Shown here: positions 11,271-23,443 of the stretch, piece after piece
Layout of the letters: each line of letters opens with the position of its first letter
Position numbering within the stretch: position 1 is the first letter of the stretch
NCBI RefSeq assembly: GCF_017591425.1
Contig: NW_024466459.1
Span: forward strand, 6,200,001 to 6,264,000
Direction: 5' to 3'
From: Ochotona curzoniae
Taxonomy: Eukaryota > Chordata > Mammalia > Lagomorpha > Ochotonidae
DNA length: 64,000 nucleotides
Position numbers and translations under genes: made by a program
The notes under the pieces: generated by a model
Seen by the model: the letters and a program-made list of their open reading frames with translations, nothing else
Told to the model about the DNA's origin: nothing
Databases searched by the model: none

Positions 11271-13155
11271 AATGTGACAATTCCTAAGGATTTTTTTTTC
11301 TGACTCTCAGCCAATCAAACACAAGTATGTATGGTTAAAATCAGGACCAGACAACTGCTCCTAGGAACGGCCTCACATAACTTCTCCATTGTGAATGCTG
11401 TACAGGGAAGCAATAACCTCTCCAATAAATCTACCGAGTGTGCTCCGCAGCCTCCATCAGCAGCGCACGCATTCACTTTAGAATAGAAATAGTTATTTTG
11501 AAATATATATTCCTTTCTAGTGGAGCTTTAAAATGTGTGTGAACTCGATGCCAGCCTTTGACAGGGAAATTTAGTTTTAGGTCACTCCGTTTATGCTGCT
11601 GAGGGGAACAAATTCCCCAGAAGATTAAACTTTCATTAAGTTCTTTCTTTTATTTCCTGCCTTTGCACCCATCATATCATGCATTCCATAACTGATGTCT
11701 TACTGTGGTCATAAAATGGTTGCACTTGAACTTTAGGGACCTGTCAAACACCTCTCCCTCTCCCCCTTCCCCTCCAATAAAAAACCTTTTAGAGAACGGT
11801 CCTTGAGTTGACAGTCTCAGTGGTCACTCTACCTGGCCTACGTCAAGGAGAATGTGCTAGGAAAGGAGAAAAAAAGCAATGTGCACTTTAGACAGTCACT
11901 TTGTGAGGCCAATGCAGCACTCTCCTCTCCCTTCTACCCCCCTATTGTTTTGACTAGACAGGGGATCATACTGAATAGATTAACCAGTCATTGACTTGGG
12001 ACACCTACTGCGTGGAATGCCATTGCACTTGGAGTGAGAGGGGATAAAAATGTCCCCCCTCCACCCCCCGATCCCCTCCTCCGTGGTAATATTTCTGCCA
12101 CAGAAACACTCGGCTGTCAGCTCTAGCAAAGCAACCCTGCAACGCCACAGTAGTTTGTTGTCAGAATGAAAAATGGCTCCGTGCAAAAGGTCTCTGGGCT
12201 GGGATGCTAACAATCAAGGAGCCTTAAGTCAGGCATTTGACACACAACTTTGGTCTTCCTGTTAAATACCACTTAATACTGTCCCGCATGGTAATCCCTG
12301 CTGTTAAACAACTGTGCGATCGTGGGCTAGCCAGGGCACAAGGCTCTTTCCATAGAGAGAAAATGGCCAGATGTTGTGCATTGGCCTGGAAGAAAAGAAA
12401 ATAACACATCTCTTTGCATCCAATGAAATAATAATGCTGGGGGTAAAGAAAGACAGCGGTCCATCCGTGAGAGCTTTACTTCAGCCTAAGAATTCACAGT
12501 TGAGAGAGAGAAATGGAATTCTAGCTGAGGTTGCATGAAGGTGAAGGCAAAGAATCTAGTTAGAGACGTCGGTACCCCAGACAGTACTGCTGTTCCTAAG
12601 AGCGGTCAGCTTAAGGAAACGAACTCGGATCGAATGCCTCATCCTAAGCCGCCTTCTTTGCAGACTGCGTAGTTCTCGCCCTCTGCTTTCTCTATGGGTT
12701 GATCTATCCGTTGGCTTTTTCTCTGTGTGTGTTTATAAAAAGCGATCATCAAGGCCATGAGGGCATTTTTCTGAGAGTGTGATCATGAAAACTGCTTTCT
12801 AAGCAGCATTTAATCATTATAGTGACACCTCTGATTTCTCTCACCAAGAGTCACGGGTGATAGCTTTTATGATCTTAGAAAAATGTGTAAGGCAGATAAC
12901 ATTCAAATAAGCTTCACTCCAATCAAACCCCGCTACTTACTCTGATGTTTCTCAGAAAATATGCTTAAATTGTGGCCATGCATATGTATATGGTTGCTTT
13001 GCAATAGTTCAGGAAAAAAAAAAAAGTATACAGATAAAAGGGAGAAAGTTTCAGTTGAAAGGACAGAATATTCTAGCACCAGAGTGGGCTGCTCTGAGTC
13101 ACTGACCTGTCCCAGATGGGCAGACAGCCACATGAGTTACTGAAGATGGGGAACT
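11271..13155. other. Repeat-free single-copy block, possible regulatory DNA
   Basis: No SINE, LINE or LTR recognised for about 1.9 kb, unusually long for the first 20 kb of this window. The part 11940-12430 is C-rich then mixed in composition and lacks the decay texture of repeats. Several frames exist on the minus strand (up to 77 codons) without recognisable content. A conserved enhancer is possible but not shown by sequence alone. Confidence 0.35.
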
Positions 13156-13258
13156 GAGTGGATCTGAAGCCAGGAGCCAGAAACTTCACCCAGGTCTCCC
13201 ACATACGTAGAAGATGCCAAGGCAAGGATTTAGCCACCAGGCTACTGTGCCACGCCCT
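13156..13258 (-). mobile_element. C-SINE fragment with internal deletion
   Basis: The run gatctgaagccaggagccag, then acccaggtctcccacata, then directly ggcaaggatttagccaccag corresponds to two separated parts of a minus-strand C-SINE. About 130 bp of the middle, from the 'agctttggg' block to the B box, is missing. Confidence 0.8.
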
Positions 13259-13851
13259 ACTCCATATTCTTAGGTGGGATTACGTGAGTTTTTCCAAGAA
13301 GCCATTGATATCCTATTAGTACGTGTGCCTTTAAGTTCAACTAGTATAGTTTCAGAACTATTCAATATGAACAATCTTCTAGAACATGCCAATAGGATTA
13401 TAAAGTGTTGATATTGTTAAAGAGAGGTATTTTGCTCATATGCATTGAACAAATGTTCTCTTCATTAATTAATTTGCCAACACAGTTATAACTCCATATT
13501 ATACCAAATACAACAGCGTGTAATACACTTCCTATGCATGTTTGATATGACTATTTTCTTTAAAAGCCTGCAAGAACAGAGATTTTTACAGAGGACATTT
13601 TTTTGTGGAGTCCTTTAGCATGTTGTTTTTCAAAGAATGGGACTTGCCTCTTTTCTAAGTACATTATCTCTGCTCTTTGTAGTGAAGTCATTAGCGCATA
13701 AGGACACGGGTGCCAGTTTGGACTATGCAGCAGCAGTTGCTTCTATTTAGTCTGCCTTGCACATTTCTTTTTGTCGTACCCATATCAGCCTTAATTTTAA
13801 AAGTGATTTATCAGTGCTTGGCTTACGAGAACAGATTTTTACCTTCAAAAA
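13259..13851. other. Single-copy non-coding DNA
   Basis: AT-rich; no gene or repeat recognised. Confidence 0.4.
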
Positions 13852-14176
13852 AATTTACTATCTAGGGCCTGGTGCAGTAGCCTAGTGGCTAAAGTCCTCA
13901 CCTTGCACTCATTGGGATCCCATGTGGGCACCAGTTCTAATCCCGGCAGCCCCTCTTCTCATCCAGCTCCCTGCTGTGGCCTGGCATAGCAGTCCAGGAT
14001 AGCCCAAAGCCATGGGACTCTGCACTCATGTGGTAGACCTGGAAGAAGCTCCTGGTTTCAGATAGGCTTAGTTCCGGCCATTGCGGCCATTTGGGCAGTG
14101 AAAGAATTGCAGAAGGAGACCCTCTCTATCTGACTTTCCAATAAAAAACAAATAAATCTTTGAGCAATTACTGTCT
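13852..14176 (+). mobile_element. C-SINE with target duplication
   Basis: Body 13864-14164: head gggcctggtgcagtagccta, B box gttctaatccc, middle tagcccaaagccatgggac and tail ctttccaataaaaaacaa. The tail is shortened and the CT-rich block nearly absent. Flanks aatttactatct (13852-13863) and caattactgtct (14165-14176) match at 9 of 12 positions. Confidence 0.9.
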
Positions 14177-14555
14177 CAGGTCATATCTGCATACACCAGG
14201 CCCCTGTATCGATTCATTGATTAAAGCTGTTTCTCTTGCCACAAGGTCTCACGATCCTCATTGAGGCATATTTACATGATTCATCTCATGAGTCCTCCTT
14301 TTCCCTTTGGATATTAGACATTAAAATAACCTGAGATTTTGCCAGAAACAAAGACTCAAATATGGCCACGTTTAACCATATCTTGCCTCATATTTTTAAT
14401 AATCAAAATGAGTGTACACTTATGATATTGAATATATATACATATATACAACCGACAAGAGCTGCCAATTGTATAGATCAATAGTTTCTATAATACATGA
14501 TAATAAGGGGCTTCCACTAGTATTTATAATATTCCAGATGTTTTGCTTGTAGAAT
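14177..14555. other. Single-copy non-coding DNA
   Basis: Nothing recognised apart from a short TA-rich tract (tatatatacatatataca) near 14432-14450. Confidence 0.4.
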
Positions 14556-14654
14556 CAGTCCTTCGGTTGTCACACAAACCTTCCAATCCCAATTTTTTAA
14601 ATGAGTAAATTGAGATTCCAGGCTTGAAGACATGTTTAGAAAGCGACATAGCTA
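14556..14654 (-). repeat. MIR remnant cut by a later SINE
   Basis: 'ccttccaatcccaatttttt', 'aaatgagtaaattgagattc', 'gacatgtttagaaagcgaca' and 'tagctaag' follow the complement of the MIR core (…ccattttacagatgagg, aaactgag, gacttgcccaaggtca, cagctag). The C-SINE at 14655 interrupts the expected continuation. Confidence 0.55.
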
Positions 14655-15000
14655 AGCTCAGTATGATGGCTCAATTGCCTAATCCTCTACCTACAAGGAG
14701 CAGGATCCCCTATGGGCTCCGGTTTGTGTCCCGGTTGCTCCACTGCCATCCAGCTCCGGCTGGTAACCTGGCAAAGCAGCAGAAGATGACCCAAAGCCTT
14801 GGGGCCCTGCACCCACCTGGGAGACCCAGAAGAAGCTCTTGGCCACTAGCTTCAGATTGGTTGGACTATGGCCGTTACAACCATTTGGGGAGTAGACCAA
14901 AGGATTGAAGATCTCTCTCTCTCTCTCTCTCTCTTTTTCTCCTTTTTTCTGTAAATCCTCTTTTCCAATAAAAATATATAAATCTTAAAAAAAAAAAAAA
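14655..15000 (+). mobile_element. C-SINE, 'gctcaattgcctaatcc' head type
   Basis: Head gatggctcaattgcctaatc, then ccatccagctccggctgg, gcaaagcagcagaagatgac and a (CT)n-expanded 3' region at 14912-14934. The tail ttccaataaaaatatataaa is followed by about A14. This head is close to rabbit C repeats ('gctcaataggctaatcc') and differs from the 'cctagtggctaaagtcctc' head of its neighbours, so at least two subfamilies coexist. Confidence 0.88.
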
Positions 15001-15850
15001 GAGGAGGAGGTGCCACAGCTGAGTTGTATACTTGAATTAGTTGGATTTGAAAAAAGGCCTGGTGTATTTTTGTTTTGGTTTTATGCTATCCTAAAAACAG
15101 TTGAGGGCTGATTGCCAAGGATTAAAATTTGAATCAATAGTGACTATACAAAAGGTACATCCTATCCTTATTTCAGCCTCACTCAACATCTTTAAAACTG
15201 AAAACTGGTCTCAGTTATAGTAATTATATCCAAACACAGCTTATTTGCTTTTCTGGTTGTATCTTCTTGCATCAAACCCCTGTATCCCCTGCAGACACAC
15301 CTAACTCATCAGGGTGAGTCAGCACTGTTGCCCCAGGACCTGTGTGTACCCTCCCAAGATTCCTTTCCTGCTGTCTCCTTGCTTTTGTTTGTGGTATATA
15401 CCTTTGTTATCTGGAAGGATCAGCAGATGGAAACTCTAAGACTTGCTCATTAGATTCCCTACGGATAGTGTCAAATTAAAACCTGGGCCTTCAAATTTCA
15501 CATAAACATCAAGGGATGCAGTGGCCAAAGATTAAGCTCTCCATGTGAACTGGCAGCTCTTTTCTGCCTCTACGCCGAAGAGACCTGCCTCCAGCAAGCC
15601 ATTGCCCTAAGCAGGTATTATACTTGAATAAACAGCAGTAATGCTGAGCTCAGGGTGTTTTCCTGGCCTTGGTACCTCAACCTACTACACATTAAATCCG
15701 GTGCTGAGATCCGGTGAGAGAAGTAACACATCTGCAACTCAGCCCAGTCATCATCTCCAGCCAGATTTCTAGGTGCTTGAGCCGTCAGGGATCAGGTGGA
15801 TTTGCCTTCACGCTCTGATATGCCATCTCAAGCAAATTAAACCCTCTCAT
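15001..15850. other. Non-coding DNA with a weak LTR-like stretch
   Basis: The part 15530-15740 has aataaa at 15627-15632, followed by a GT-rich stretch and then a repeated ccggtg(a/c) motif (tccggtgctgagatccggtg). This loosely resembles an LTR R-U5. I could not find a TATA box at the right distance or LTR ends, so no element is called. Confidence 0.25.
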
Positions 15851-15912
15851 CTCCTGTCTGGTCCTCAGCTTTCTTCATTTGTATAATGAAGATCACTGAT
15901 GTCACAGGAATA
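15851..15912 (+). repeat. MIR fragment
   Basis: ggtcctcagctttcttcatt followed by tgtataatgaagatcactga matches the conserved MIR block 'cctcagtttcctcatctgtaaaatg'. Only the core is recognisable. Confidence 0.5.
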
Positions 15913-17885
15913 ATGTCAGTTTGGGAATTGCAAAGCATTCAGCCCAGGCTGGCTCTTCAAAGAGTCTTGAACAACTTAAGCTCTCATCTGTTCTGCCTTT
16001 CGGTATAGTTATCGTCCAGCTTGCTGGAGGAATAATGGGAAGCATTGCCGAATCTTGTCCACAAACATAGATTGAAGCAAGCATGGGAGGTGATCTGAAC
16101 CCAAAGATCTTGTCTCAGCCAAGAGATGAGCTAGAAATGCTCGTGAATCTGTCAGTTGCTCATTGGATGGGTATAGACTTGAAGGGGCACTGGGGAGGAC
16201 ATGCCAGACACGCACGGTGTGCAACACGGCAGAGAACAAAGCAGAAATGCTTTACACTCTGACACGCTTCCATTACTTTTGTGTTACTGCCTGCGTACCT
16301 CATTTTCGGATTTCTTTTTCAGATAACTGTTAAACATTTCAATGTTTCCAAAATGCTGCAATCTTTGCTCCCATTCCCCAGTGAGCAATAATGTTACTTC
16401 TTTCATCATTAAATTTATCCCTCCCTTCACTCAAGTGTTGATATAAACAAAAGTAAAAAAAAAAAAATATGTTCCATCAACATGAGCAAAAATTATCAGC
16501 AGAACTGATATATATAGAAAAATCAAGTGTACAAAATGAACTTTTAAAAGTACAAAAATAATACAGTGCAAAATACTAGGCCCGTTCAGAGAGCGTTCAT
16601 TAGGATTTGGGAGTCTGATCAGTACAAGATACCGTGTTTTCCAGCAAGGCATCCATGCTGCTGTGGGAGGTAAAATTATATTTCATACCAGATGAAAACT
16701 GCTTTAGCTCAAGTTCTTCATTACAAGTACAGTTTCATACTGTGATATTCCAACATTTCAGTCTTCCACCATTGATTGCACACTTCCACTAAGGTCACTT
16801 ATAATTTCAACCATACACTTATTTCAGAGACACAGCATTTTGGACTCCTTAAGACAAAAATAAATGAAGGGGCATTTGCACAGTGATGGGATCTGCAGCT
16901 TTATGTTTTTCAAGAGACTGAAGATACTCATATTTTTTTTTCCTTAGACCCATCAGGCCTTCACTCATTCTAGTTAAATGAATAGACCTGCTTAGGTAGA
17001 CCACACAGGGGTTGCATCCTGACACAGTGGCTCCACAGGGCAAATGACGGATTGAGAAATGCAGGGCAAGTCAGCTCTGATTCATTGCACCTGGTCAACA
17101 AGATACCATCATTCATCTTTTCCACAGAGAAATGAGACCCACAGTAGGAACTGCATCCCCCATGTCACAAATGGAAAAAGCACCCAGGGAAGAAGACTCA
17201 CAAATCTCTACCTAATTTTCAAAATCAAAACACAGATCATCAGCGCAGGTCACGCTAATTGAGATGAATTCCTTTAGTTCGGTGTTCTTTATCTAGTCTA
17301 TCATTGTAATTTTATAATCTTCACACCAGTCCTGCCTCGCAGTGTTCGAGAACTTCTCTTAAGCAACGCACATTGACCCAAGTGGACAGGCTATGGTTAA
17401 AAATTAGGTTTTACAGTTTTTCTACTTGTTCATTAAAATGTTTCCATTGTATTCCCTTAAATTGGATCCTTGACATGTGAGATTTAAGAGTTCCTAAGTC
17501 CTTAGCCTGGTGGTATGCAGTTTGAAACCAGTGCCTTGGCCACTGTAAGAAATAGCAGTCAATCATTGCAGTGAAAGACTAATTATGCATGAAATGAGAA
17601 AAGCTCAGAGTTGGCTTGGTTTTCCTTTGGTGAGACAGGGCAGAGCTTTCAGAGAGCACTGGAGAAGGAGCATAATGATGAACTTGAAGAATTAGAAAGA
17701 TCACCAAGTGCCTCAAACCTACTTCTCAGCTCTGGGCCATCTCACATCTCTGGGTATGTCTAGAGGATGCACCGTGTGGGTACCACATGTGCACAGGAGC
17801 AATGGCATCTTCTGGGTTGCAGCAAAGGATGGTAATAAGCATCCACAGTACACTGGCTAGTTCTATCTTCCCCCCCAATGCCCAC
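15913..17885. other. Single-copy non-coding DNA
   Basis: About 2 kb without a convincing repeat or exon. The stretch near 17485-17540 (cctaagtccttagcctggtg) faintly resembles a C-SINE head but is not followed by the rest of the element. Confidence 0.4.
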
Positions 17886-17916
17886 GATAGATGGATAGAT
17901 GGATAGATAGATAGAT

Positions 17917-17968
<52 letters not shown>
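17886..17968. repeat. (GATA)n tetranucleotide microsatellite
   Basis: About 20 units of GATA, with GATG variants at the left edge and one 3-nt phase slip near 17917. On the minus strand it creates the artefactual frame of repeated Y-L-S-I residues at 17760-17975. Confidence 0.97.
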
Positions 17969-17969
<1 letters not shown>

Positions 17970-19578
17970 AACCATCTGGTGTTATAATGTCAATAAGATT
18001 CCAAACTCTTTCGGAGATTTTTAAACCCTTTGAGCAAAACTATAGGAAGACTAAAGGAGTTGGATACTTGCAAATGAGTAAATAAATGAATGAATGGTAA
18101 GATAAACAAAACAATGACATGTGAACTAATACTTCAGTTTTTAAATAAGCACATCTGGTTACACCAATGAGCCATGGGAAAATGGCCTCATGTTAGATGT
18201 TGTGTAAATGATATGCGTAGTTATTAAGCAGACAATAACTTCAGTTCATCAGTGGACAATGAAGAAAGATATATTCACCCTCACCTTCAACTCTATGATA
18301 TTTTCTGCAGGTAATTAATGTTTAAGTGAGAAACATAAACTTACATATATCTCTTAAGGTTTCCAATGTTTATTACATTATTTATTCTTTTTTAAAAAAT
18401 GTTTGAAGCCCTTGTCTTTTACCATGCATATGGCCCTAAGCTTGGATTCCAGGGGATATCACTGTACCCTGGGCATTGTTGGCGTTCATAAAGCGGTGAG
18501 GGTTTTCTAATTCTCTCGCCTTCGACTAAAGTTGAGGCCACATCTTCAGCAGACATTAATCAGTCATGAAGAGGCAAGGGAAAAAACAGAGTAGTTAAGC
18601 GTACACTGCACTCTGCACACGTGGAACACGGCTAACCAATAACTTCATTCCCTGGAATGATTGGCGTTATTACTGCGCAGCTCTTGTTTCTGAGTTTCAT
18701 TACAGTAAACCCATGGTTTCACACGGACATTTTCCCATGAGAACATTTTAATTAATTTATTAATTGCAAATGAAACTACAGGTGTTTGAGTGGGTTGACT
18801 GTAGCGGTGCTGGGGTGTGTGGCATACAAGCAATACAGCACATGCGCTTCAGTGTAGCTGTGCTGTAATTGCTTCCGTATCCAACACTCCGGTTCAGCCT
18901 GTCCAGGCCAGTGAGCAGTTCCCAGCTCCCAATTCCCAGACAAGTCTGTGCTGGAGGCTCATCACGTGACGGGATGGTTTCGTCAGGCCCCACAGCTCTG
19001 CAGCAAAACAACGCTCTGATAACCAGCGCTAGCTTTTGGCAACTGGACGGTAGTTCTGGGGAAGAGGTTGGCAACAGTCGGTTTAGATTGAGGTGTTCCT
19101 TCTGTCTGTGATTAAATGCTTAGATTTTTTTTTTTAAGCGTTCTCTTCATGCCAAGGAAGGTTTGCTTTCGCACGCCAACATTAGCACTTTGCAAATGAT
19201 TTCCACATTATCAATTTCCAGATATATTCCTTTCTAACCTAGAGATATCACCTAAGATATAACCCTGATAGCTAGGTTTTGAGGTTTTGGCAAAATGCCA
19301 CTTAAGACTGAGAAATATTTGAATATGGCTCTTTCTTGGGACCAATGAGGTGTGGTCAAGGAAAAAAAAAAAAGCTAGGACTTTAGGGATAGAATGAACT
19401 CAGCCTTAATACAAATTTTCTTTTCAATTGGATGTCCAGCTGCTTGCTCCCGTATTTTGAAGTCTTGCTGTGCCCATAAATAAAATTCCAGTGAAAGTTT
19501 CAGACCATTGCCAGTACTAGCAGAATGTGAACAGGACCTGTTTGATACATACTCACACTCTGTAAAGGTCTATTATCA
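17969..19578. other. Single-copy non-coding DNA with a homeodomain-type AT cluster
   Basis: No repeat or gene. At 18741-18775 lies a dense cluster of taatta/attaat motifs followed by attgcaaat, an octamer-like site (see findings). The flanks 18590-19110 are mixed in composition and CpG-containing. Confidence 0.35.
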
Positions 19579-20440
19579 ATTACTATTATTACTTTTACAA
19601 TTTTTATTTTTCATGATACAGTCCCACAGGTTCTACCCTCAGCATTTATGCTCTTCCCCCTACTGTTTTCTCCTATATTATTACAATAGTACAGTCCTTC
19701 AGCAAAGTCTTAAGTCCATCATTCTTCTATTTAAAGTGTATCATGACATTGTCGGTATAGACAACAGTAGAGTTTAGCATCTTATTGTCAAGATATCTTT
19801 AACAGTTCCATCTTTTGTTCAGAAGCAGAGATGTTATATGATGTAGATTCCCTTCTCGGTGTGCTAGTCTCTAGTATACAGCCCCTCTGGAACACCATAT
19901 GTTCACGCATGCTTACTTATATGTCTATTGAGCTTCTATTTTCCATATATCAGAGAGCATGTGATATTGGTCCAGTAGGGATTGGTTTATTTCATTCAGC
20001 GTAATTTACTACAGTCTGATTGCAAATGGTAGAATTTCATTCTTTTTAATGGCTGAGTAGTATTCCGTGGGAAAAAATGCACCACAATTTCTTTATCCAT
20101 TCCTCTTTCAACGGGCATCTGGATTGTTTCCATGCCCTCGCTATTGCAGATTGTGCTATTGTAATATAAGATTACAAGTCACTTCCTCACATGCAGGTTT
20201 CATTTCCTGTGGATATATTCCTGGAAGTGGGATAGCTGGGCCATATGGTAGATCAATTTTCAATTGTCTCGATACTGATTTCCTTAGTGGCGTACTAGGC
20301 TACATTCCCACCAACAGTGGAGTAAGGTATCTTGCTCCCTACACCCATGCCAGCAGGTGTTGTTACTAGAGTTTGAATGTAGGCCAATCACACTGGAATT
20401 TTATTACTTGTTCTATTGCTAATTTGTTATTACTATTATT
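19579..20440 (-). mobile_element. 5'-truncated L1 (LINE-1) with 12-bp target duplication
   Basis: Minus-strand body 19591-20428. It carries the C-terminal part of ORF2 and the 3' UTR. On the minus strand the end of the ORF2 frame is recognisable: the stretch encoding 'EEWIKKLW' and, one frame away, 'EYYSAIKKNEIL', a hallmark of the ORF2 C-terminus. The frame change and stop codons show it is dead. On the plus strand the 'cccaccaacagtgga' block is the complement of a well-known conserved L1 3' segment. The 3' tail is A-rich (complement acaatttttatttttcatg). Identical flanks attactattatt at 19579-19590 and 20429-20440 are a plausible target duplication, though AT-simple. ORF2 encodes endonuclease/reverse transcriptase; only the last fraction remains. 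Confidence 0.9.
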
Positions 20441-21056
20441 TTTCTGTAAGCCTTACAATTACTATTGAGCTGCTCTCATTCCTAACTCTATGGTTCCCAT
20501 TAAAAAATGTATTTATTTCCACTTTTCAATTGATTATGCAAAATCAAATAATTACAGCAAGACTGTCTACTTCTATACGGCTCTTTCCCTTACATTCTAA
20601 CTTATTAGTATCCTGGAATGATGCATTATTTATCAGTGTGGTTGTTTCATATTGCTTAAACCAAGATGTAAGTCCCTATAGAGTAGAAAACACCCCTTTA
20701 TTGTAACAGGAACCATTAACTGTTAGTATATCTCTGAAGATGTTTTTTGTGTAGCATAATCAACAGCTTAGGCAGTAAAATCACTCGATTTAATAGTAAA
20801 ATTATTTTCTTACCAATTTATGGCCCCTAAAGTGTCTCCAAAACAACCTCGAGTAGTGATTGTAACTCTTAAATAGGTAAACAAATCAACAACACGGAGG
20901 GTATTTTCAGCATTTACCTTGCACAGGTGGAGTGTGATATGGTAATACGATATATATACATATCCATGTGCCTTCCTTTTCAAAAGCTTGTTACTAATTA
21001 AAGTAAATATTAGATTCCTGAGGTCTATTAGAACTTCATTACATTAAAAAAAATAA
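20441..21056. other. AT-rich single-copy DNA
   Basis: No gene or repeat recognised; short TA tract near 20948. Confidence 0.4.

Positions 21057-21090
<34 letters not shown>
21057..21090. repeat. (GT)n(GA)n compound microsatellite
   Basis: About 8 GT units pass directly into about 9 GA units. Confidence 0.95.
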
Positions 21091-22087
21091 GAAAATGAGC
21101 AAGAGAGAGATAAAAGTTAATTAAGAGACTCTGGCCTTCCTCCAAAATACACTGTGTGAGTTTGAGGAACTTGCGATTGGGCAACTCAGATTGATTGGTA
21201 TGTGGAAAACATCTGTCATGATGGTCTTGCTATAAAATACACCTCACTGGGAAGGCACAGGAGCATCTTCCACATCTTGCTGAGGCCTTTGCAAACACAG
21301 GACCTCCTATATGGCAGTAGGTCATTTCTGGGTCCTGATTGGACAGCATTCTGTATTGATCATAATGCATTTCACCTTCTGACATTGTCGCAGAAAGTTG
21401 AATGGTAAGAGAAATCATTAGTTCCTCTTGGAGTTGATTTATATTTCCACCGGGAGCTAGTCTTTCCACCACTTTTTGTTACGTGAAGTTGGGTTTGGAA
21501 TACCATATCTGCTTCTCTTTATAATCTATTAGTCCCCATTTACTACAGGGGCTGGAACTAATTGCACATAAAAATTCCCAACTAGTTTCTGAGTTGAAAC
21601 AGTTATTTTTACGGCTACACTTGGGTTTCCCAAAGGATGTTCCATGAAATAGTAGTGCCATTAGATGCTCCACCCCCAAAGAAGTTCATTGTTGAATAAA
21701 TTTAAGGATAAAATGGTCCATTGAGTCTGTTAATTACATACTATTAGTTTTTAGGATCCACTATTGTAAGATCAGTGTAGATATTAATTATCATGGTAGC
21801 ACCAGTAAATATTGCTGATGAATAGTACTGATACATTTTAAATTAGTGAAGGTTTAGAAAATCCTTTGGAAAACTCATTTTGCTCTGCTCAAGCATTTTC
21901 CAAAGTTTAATGATTCCAGAAGCACCATCTTTGAATAAAGCTATTACTGTTGTGCAAAGCATACCTTTTCTGAAAAAAAAATTAAGGACCCTATCATCTA
22001 GGGTATTAAAAATATTAACTCTAAAAATGCATTAAATATATTATGTATATTATTTAAATGTAATATTTTTATGTATTATGTATAAAA
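21091..22087. other. Single-copy non-coding DNA
   Basis: Nothing recognised. The AT-rich part near 22020-22085 has imperfect TA/TTA repeats. Confidence 0.4.
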
Positions 22088-22175
22088 ATTCATTCAAGAA
22101 ATGTTTTAGTATCTACTATGCAATATGTCCTTGACATATACCAATAAAATCTAAGTTCTGTCCTGTAATGTAGTG
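22088..22175 (+). repeat. MIR/L2-family 3' fragment, uncertain
   Basis: 'attcattcaagaaatgtttt' followed by 'agtatctactatgcaatatg' parallels the 'attcaacaaatatttattgagcacctactatgtgccagg' motif shared by old MIR3/L2 3' ends. Confidence 0.45.
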
Positions 22176-23184
22176 CTGTTCTTTTACCTGTTGATCCGCA
22201 GCCCATGTGAGACACAGTGTCTATGGAGTGAGGTACAAAAGACAAGGGCAGGAACGTAGGTTCTATAATCAAAGCAAGAGATTAAAGAACCAATATGCAT
22301 GCTGAATCTTAAAAAAAAAAAAAAAGGCAACCTTCACATAGCCTTCTTTCTCCACTTGCCTCCAAAGATAATGGTGGTCTAACCTTTAATTGTTATACAG
22401 GAAATCAGATCTCTGGCCAATGTCCCCCTCGGATGCTGATATTATGTCTTACCAAATAGTTCTGTGATAACAGTAATATTAGATTAAAAAAAAAGAACTG
22501 CAAGATGAGGGTGAGAGGATGGAGTTGTTTATGGTATAGAGGAAGCAGGGAAATGTACAATGCAAATGCTACATGTTTGTGATGTCTGATTCCTCTTTAA
22601 ACCAAATAGCAGCGTGTACAGGAATACCAGGCAGGGGCTCAACTATGTTCATCACAGGCTGACTCTCATTCTTCCTCCCCTTTCCATCCCCCACTGTTTG
22701 GGTAAACCTAAGATATCTATTGCATGTATACTTATGTATTTAGATATTTATTTATGTATATTCTGCTCTGTTTTGGTTTAGAGATAGAGGCAATCCTCTG
22801 TGAATTTTCTTCCTGGAGCTGAGAAGCGAGTGATACTATTACAGATTATTTAGTACCAGACTAATGCTGTAGCTGTACCAGCTGCACCTGCTCAGTGAGT
22901 CTTCAGTGACTCAAGTCTTACTCATGAACTTGCTTGTTGGTTGATCCAGACGATTTTGTAAACTCTCTGGGAACTGAAGTCAGGTCTTCTACTTTGCTTA
23001 TGTTATCTATGGAATTCTTATTTAATGTGCAGCAACATGCCCTTTTGTGGCACAGGATAGCAATGGATGGTTTAGATATACACGCTAGGTGACACTATGC
23101 AACCGAATGAGCCAGCAGGTGAAGGCCGATCATGGATGTCAGGAAAGTTTTAATTCTGGGAAAGGGAGGCTATATTACATTTCT
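22176..23184. other. Single-copy non-coding DNA
   Basis: A14-A15 run at about 22307-22325; otherwise nothing recognised. Confidence 0.4.
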
Positions 23185-23350
23185 CCAGCTGTTATAATAA
23201 ATGTAGTGATATAAAATAATGCAAATTTATTCTTTCACACTTCTAAAAGTCAAAATTTTGGAAACAAGACTCCAACAACAGTATATATTTTCTTTTTGGC
23301 TCCTTTGGGGGAAAATGATTTCTTTTTGCTAGCTTCCATACATCTTGTGC
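23185..23350 (+). repeat. MaLR (MLT1-like) LTR remnant, uncertain
   Basis: The series 'ccagctgttataataaatg', 'gcaaatttattctttcacac', 'ttctaaaagtcaaaattttg' and 'tttggctcctttgggg' follows the order of a common mammalian LTR-type repeat (ccataacaaagta, aaatttattttctcacagttc, ggaagtccaagatca, ggttccttctgagg). It is heavily diverged and the following TA expansion may interrupt it. Confidence 0.35.
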
Positions 23351-23375
23351 TATCTCTGATTATACGTGTGTGTGC

Positions 23376-23443
23376 GTATATATTTATATATTTATATATA
23401 TTTAAATGTTATATATATGTGTTTGTATATATATATATATATG
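23376..23443. repeat. TA-rich imperfect microsatellite
   Basis: Mixed TA/TTTATA/TG units ending in a pure (TA)n run of about 9 units. Confidence 0.9.

Noticed and set aside
17886..17968. CRISPR-like or other functional tandem array
   Set aside because: It is a simple tetranucleotide microsatellite without spacers, in mammalian DNA.
17760..17975. Repeat protein of Y-L-S-I units
   Set aside because: Translation of the (GATA)n array.
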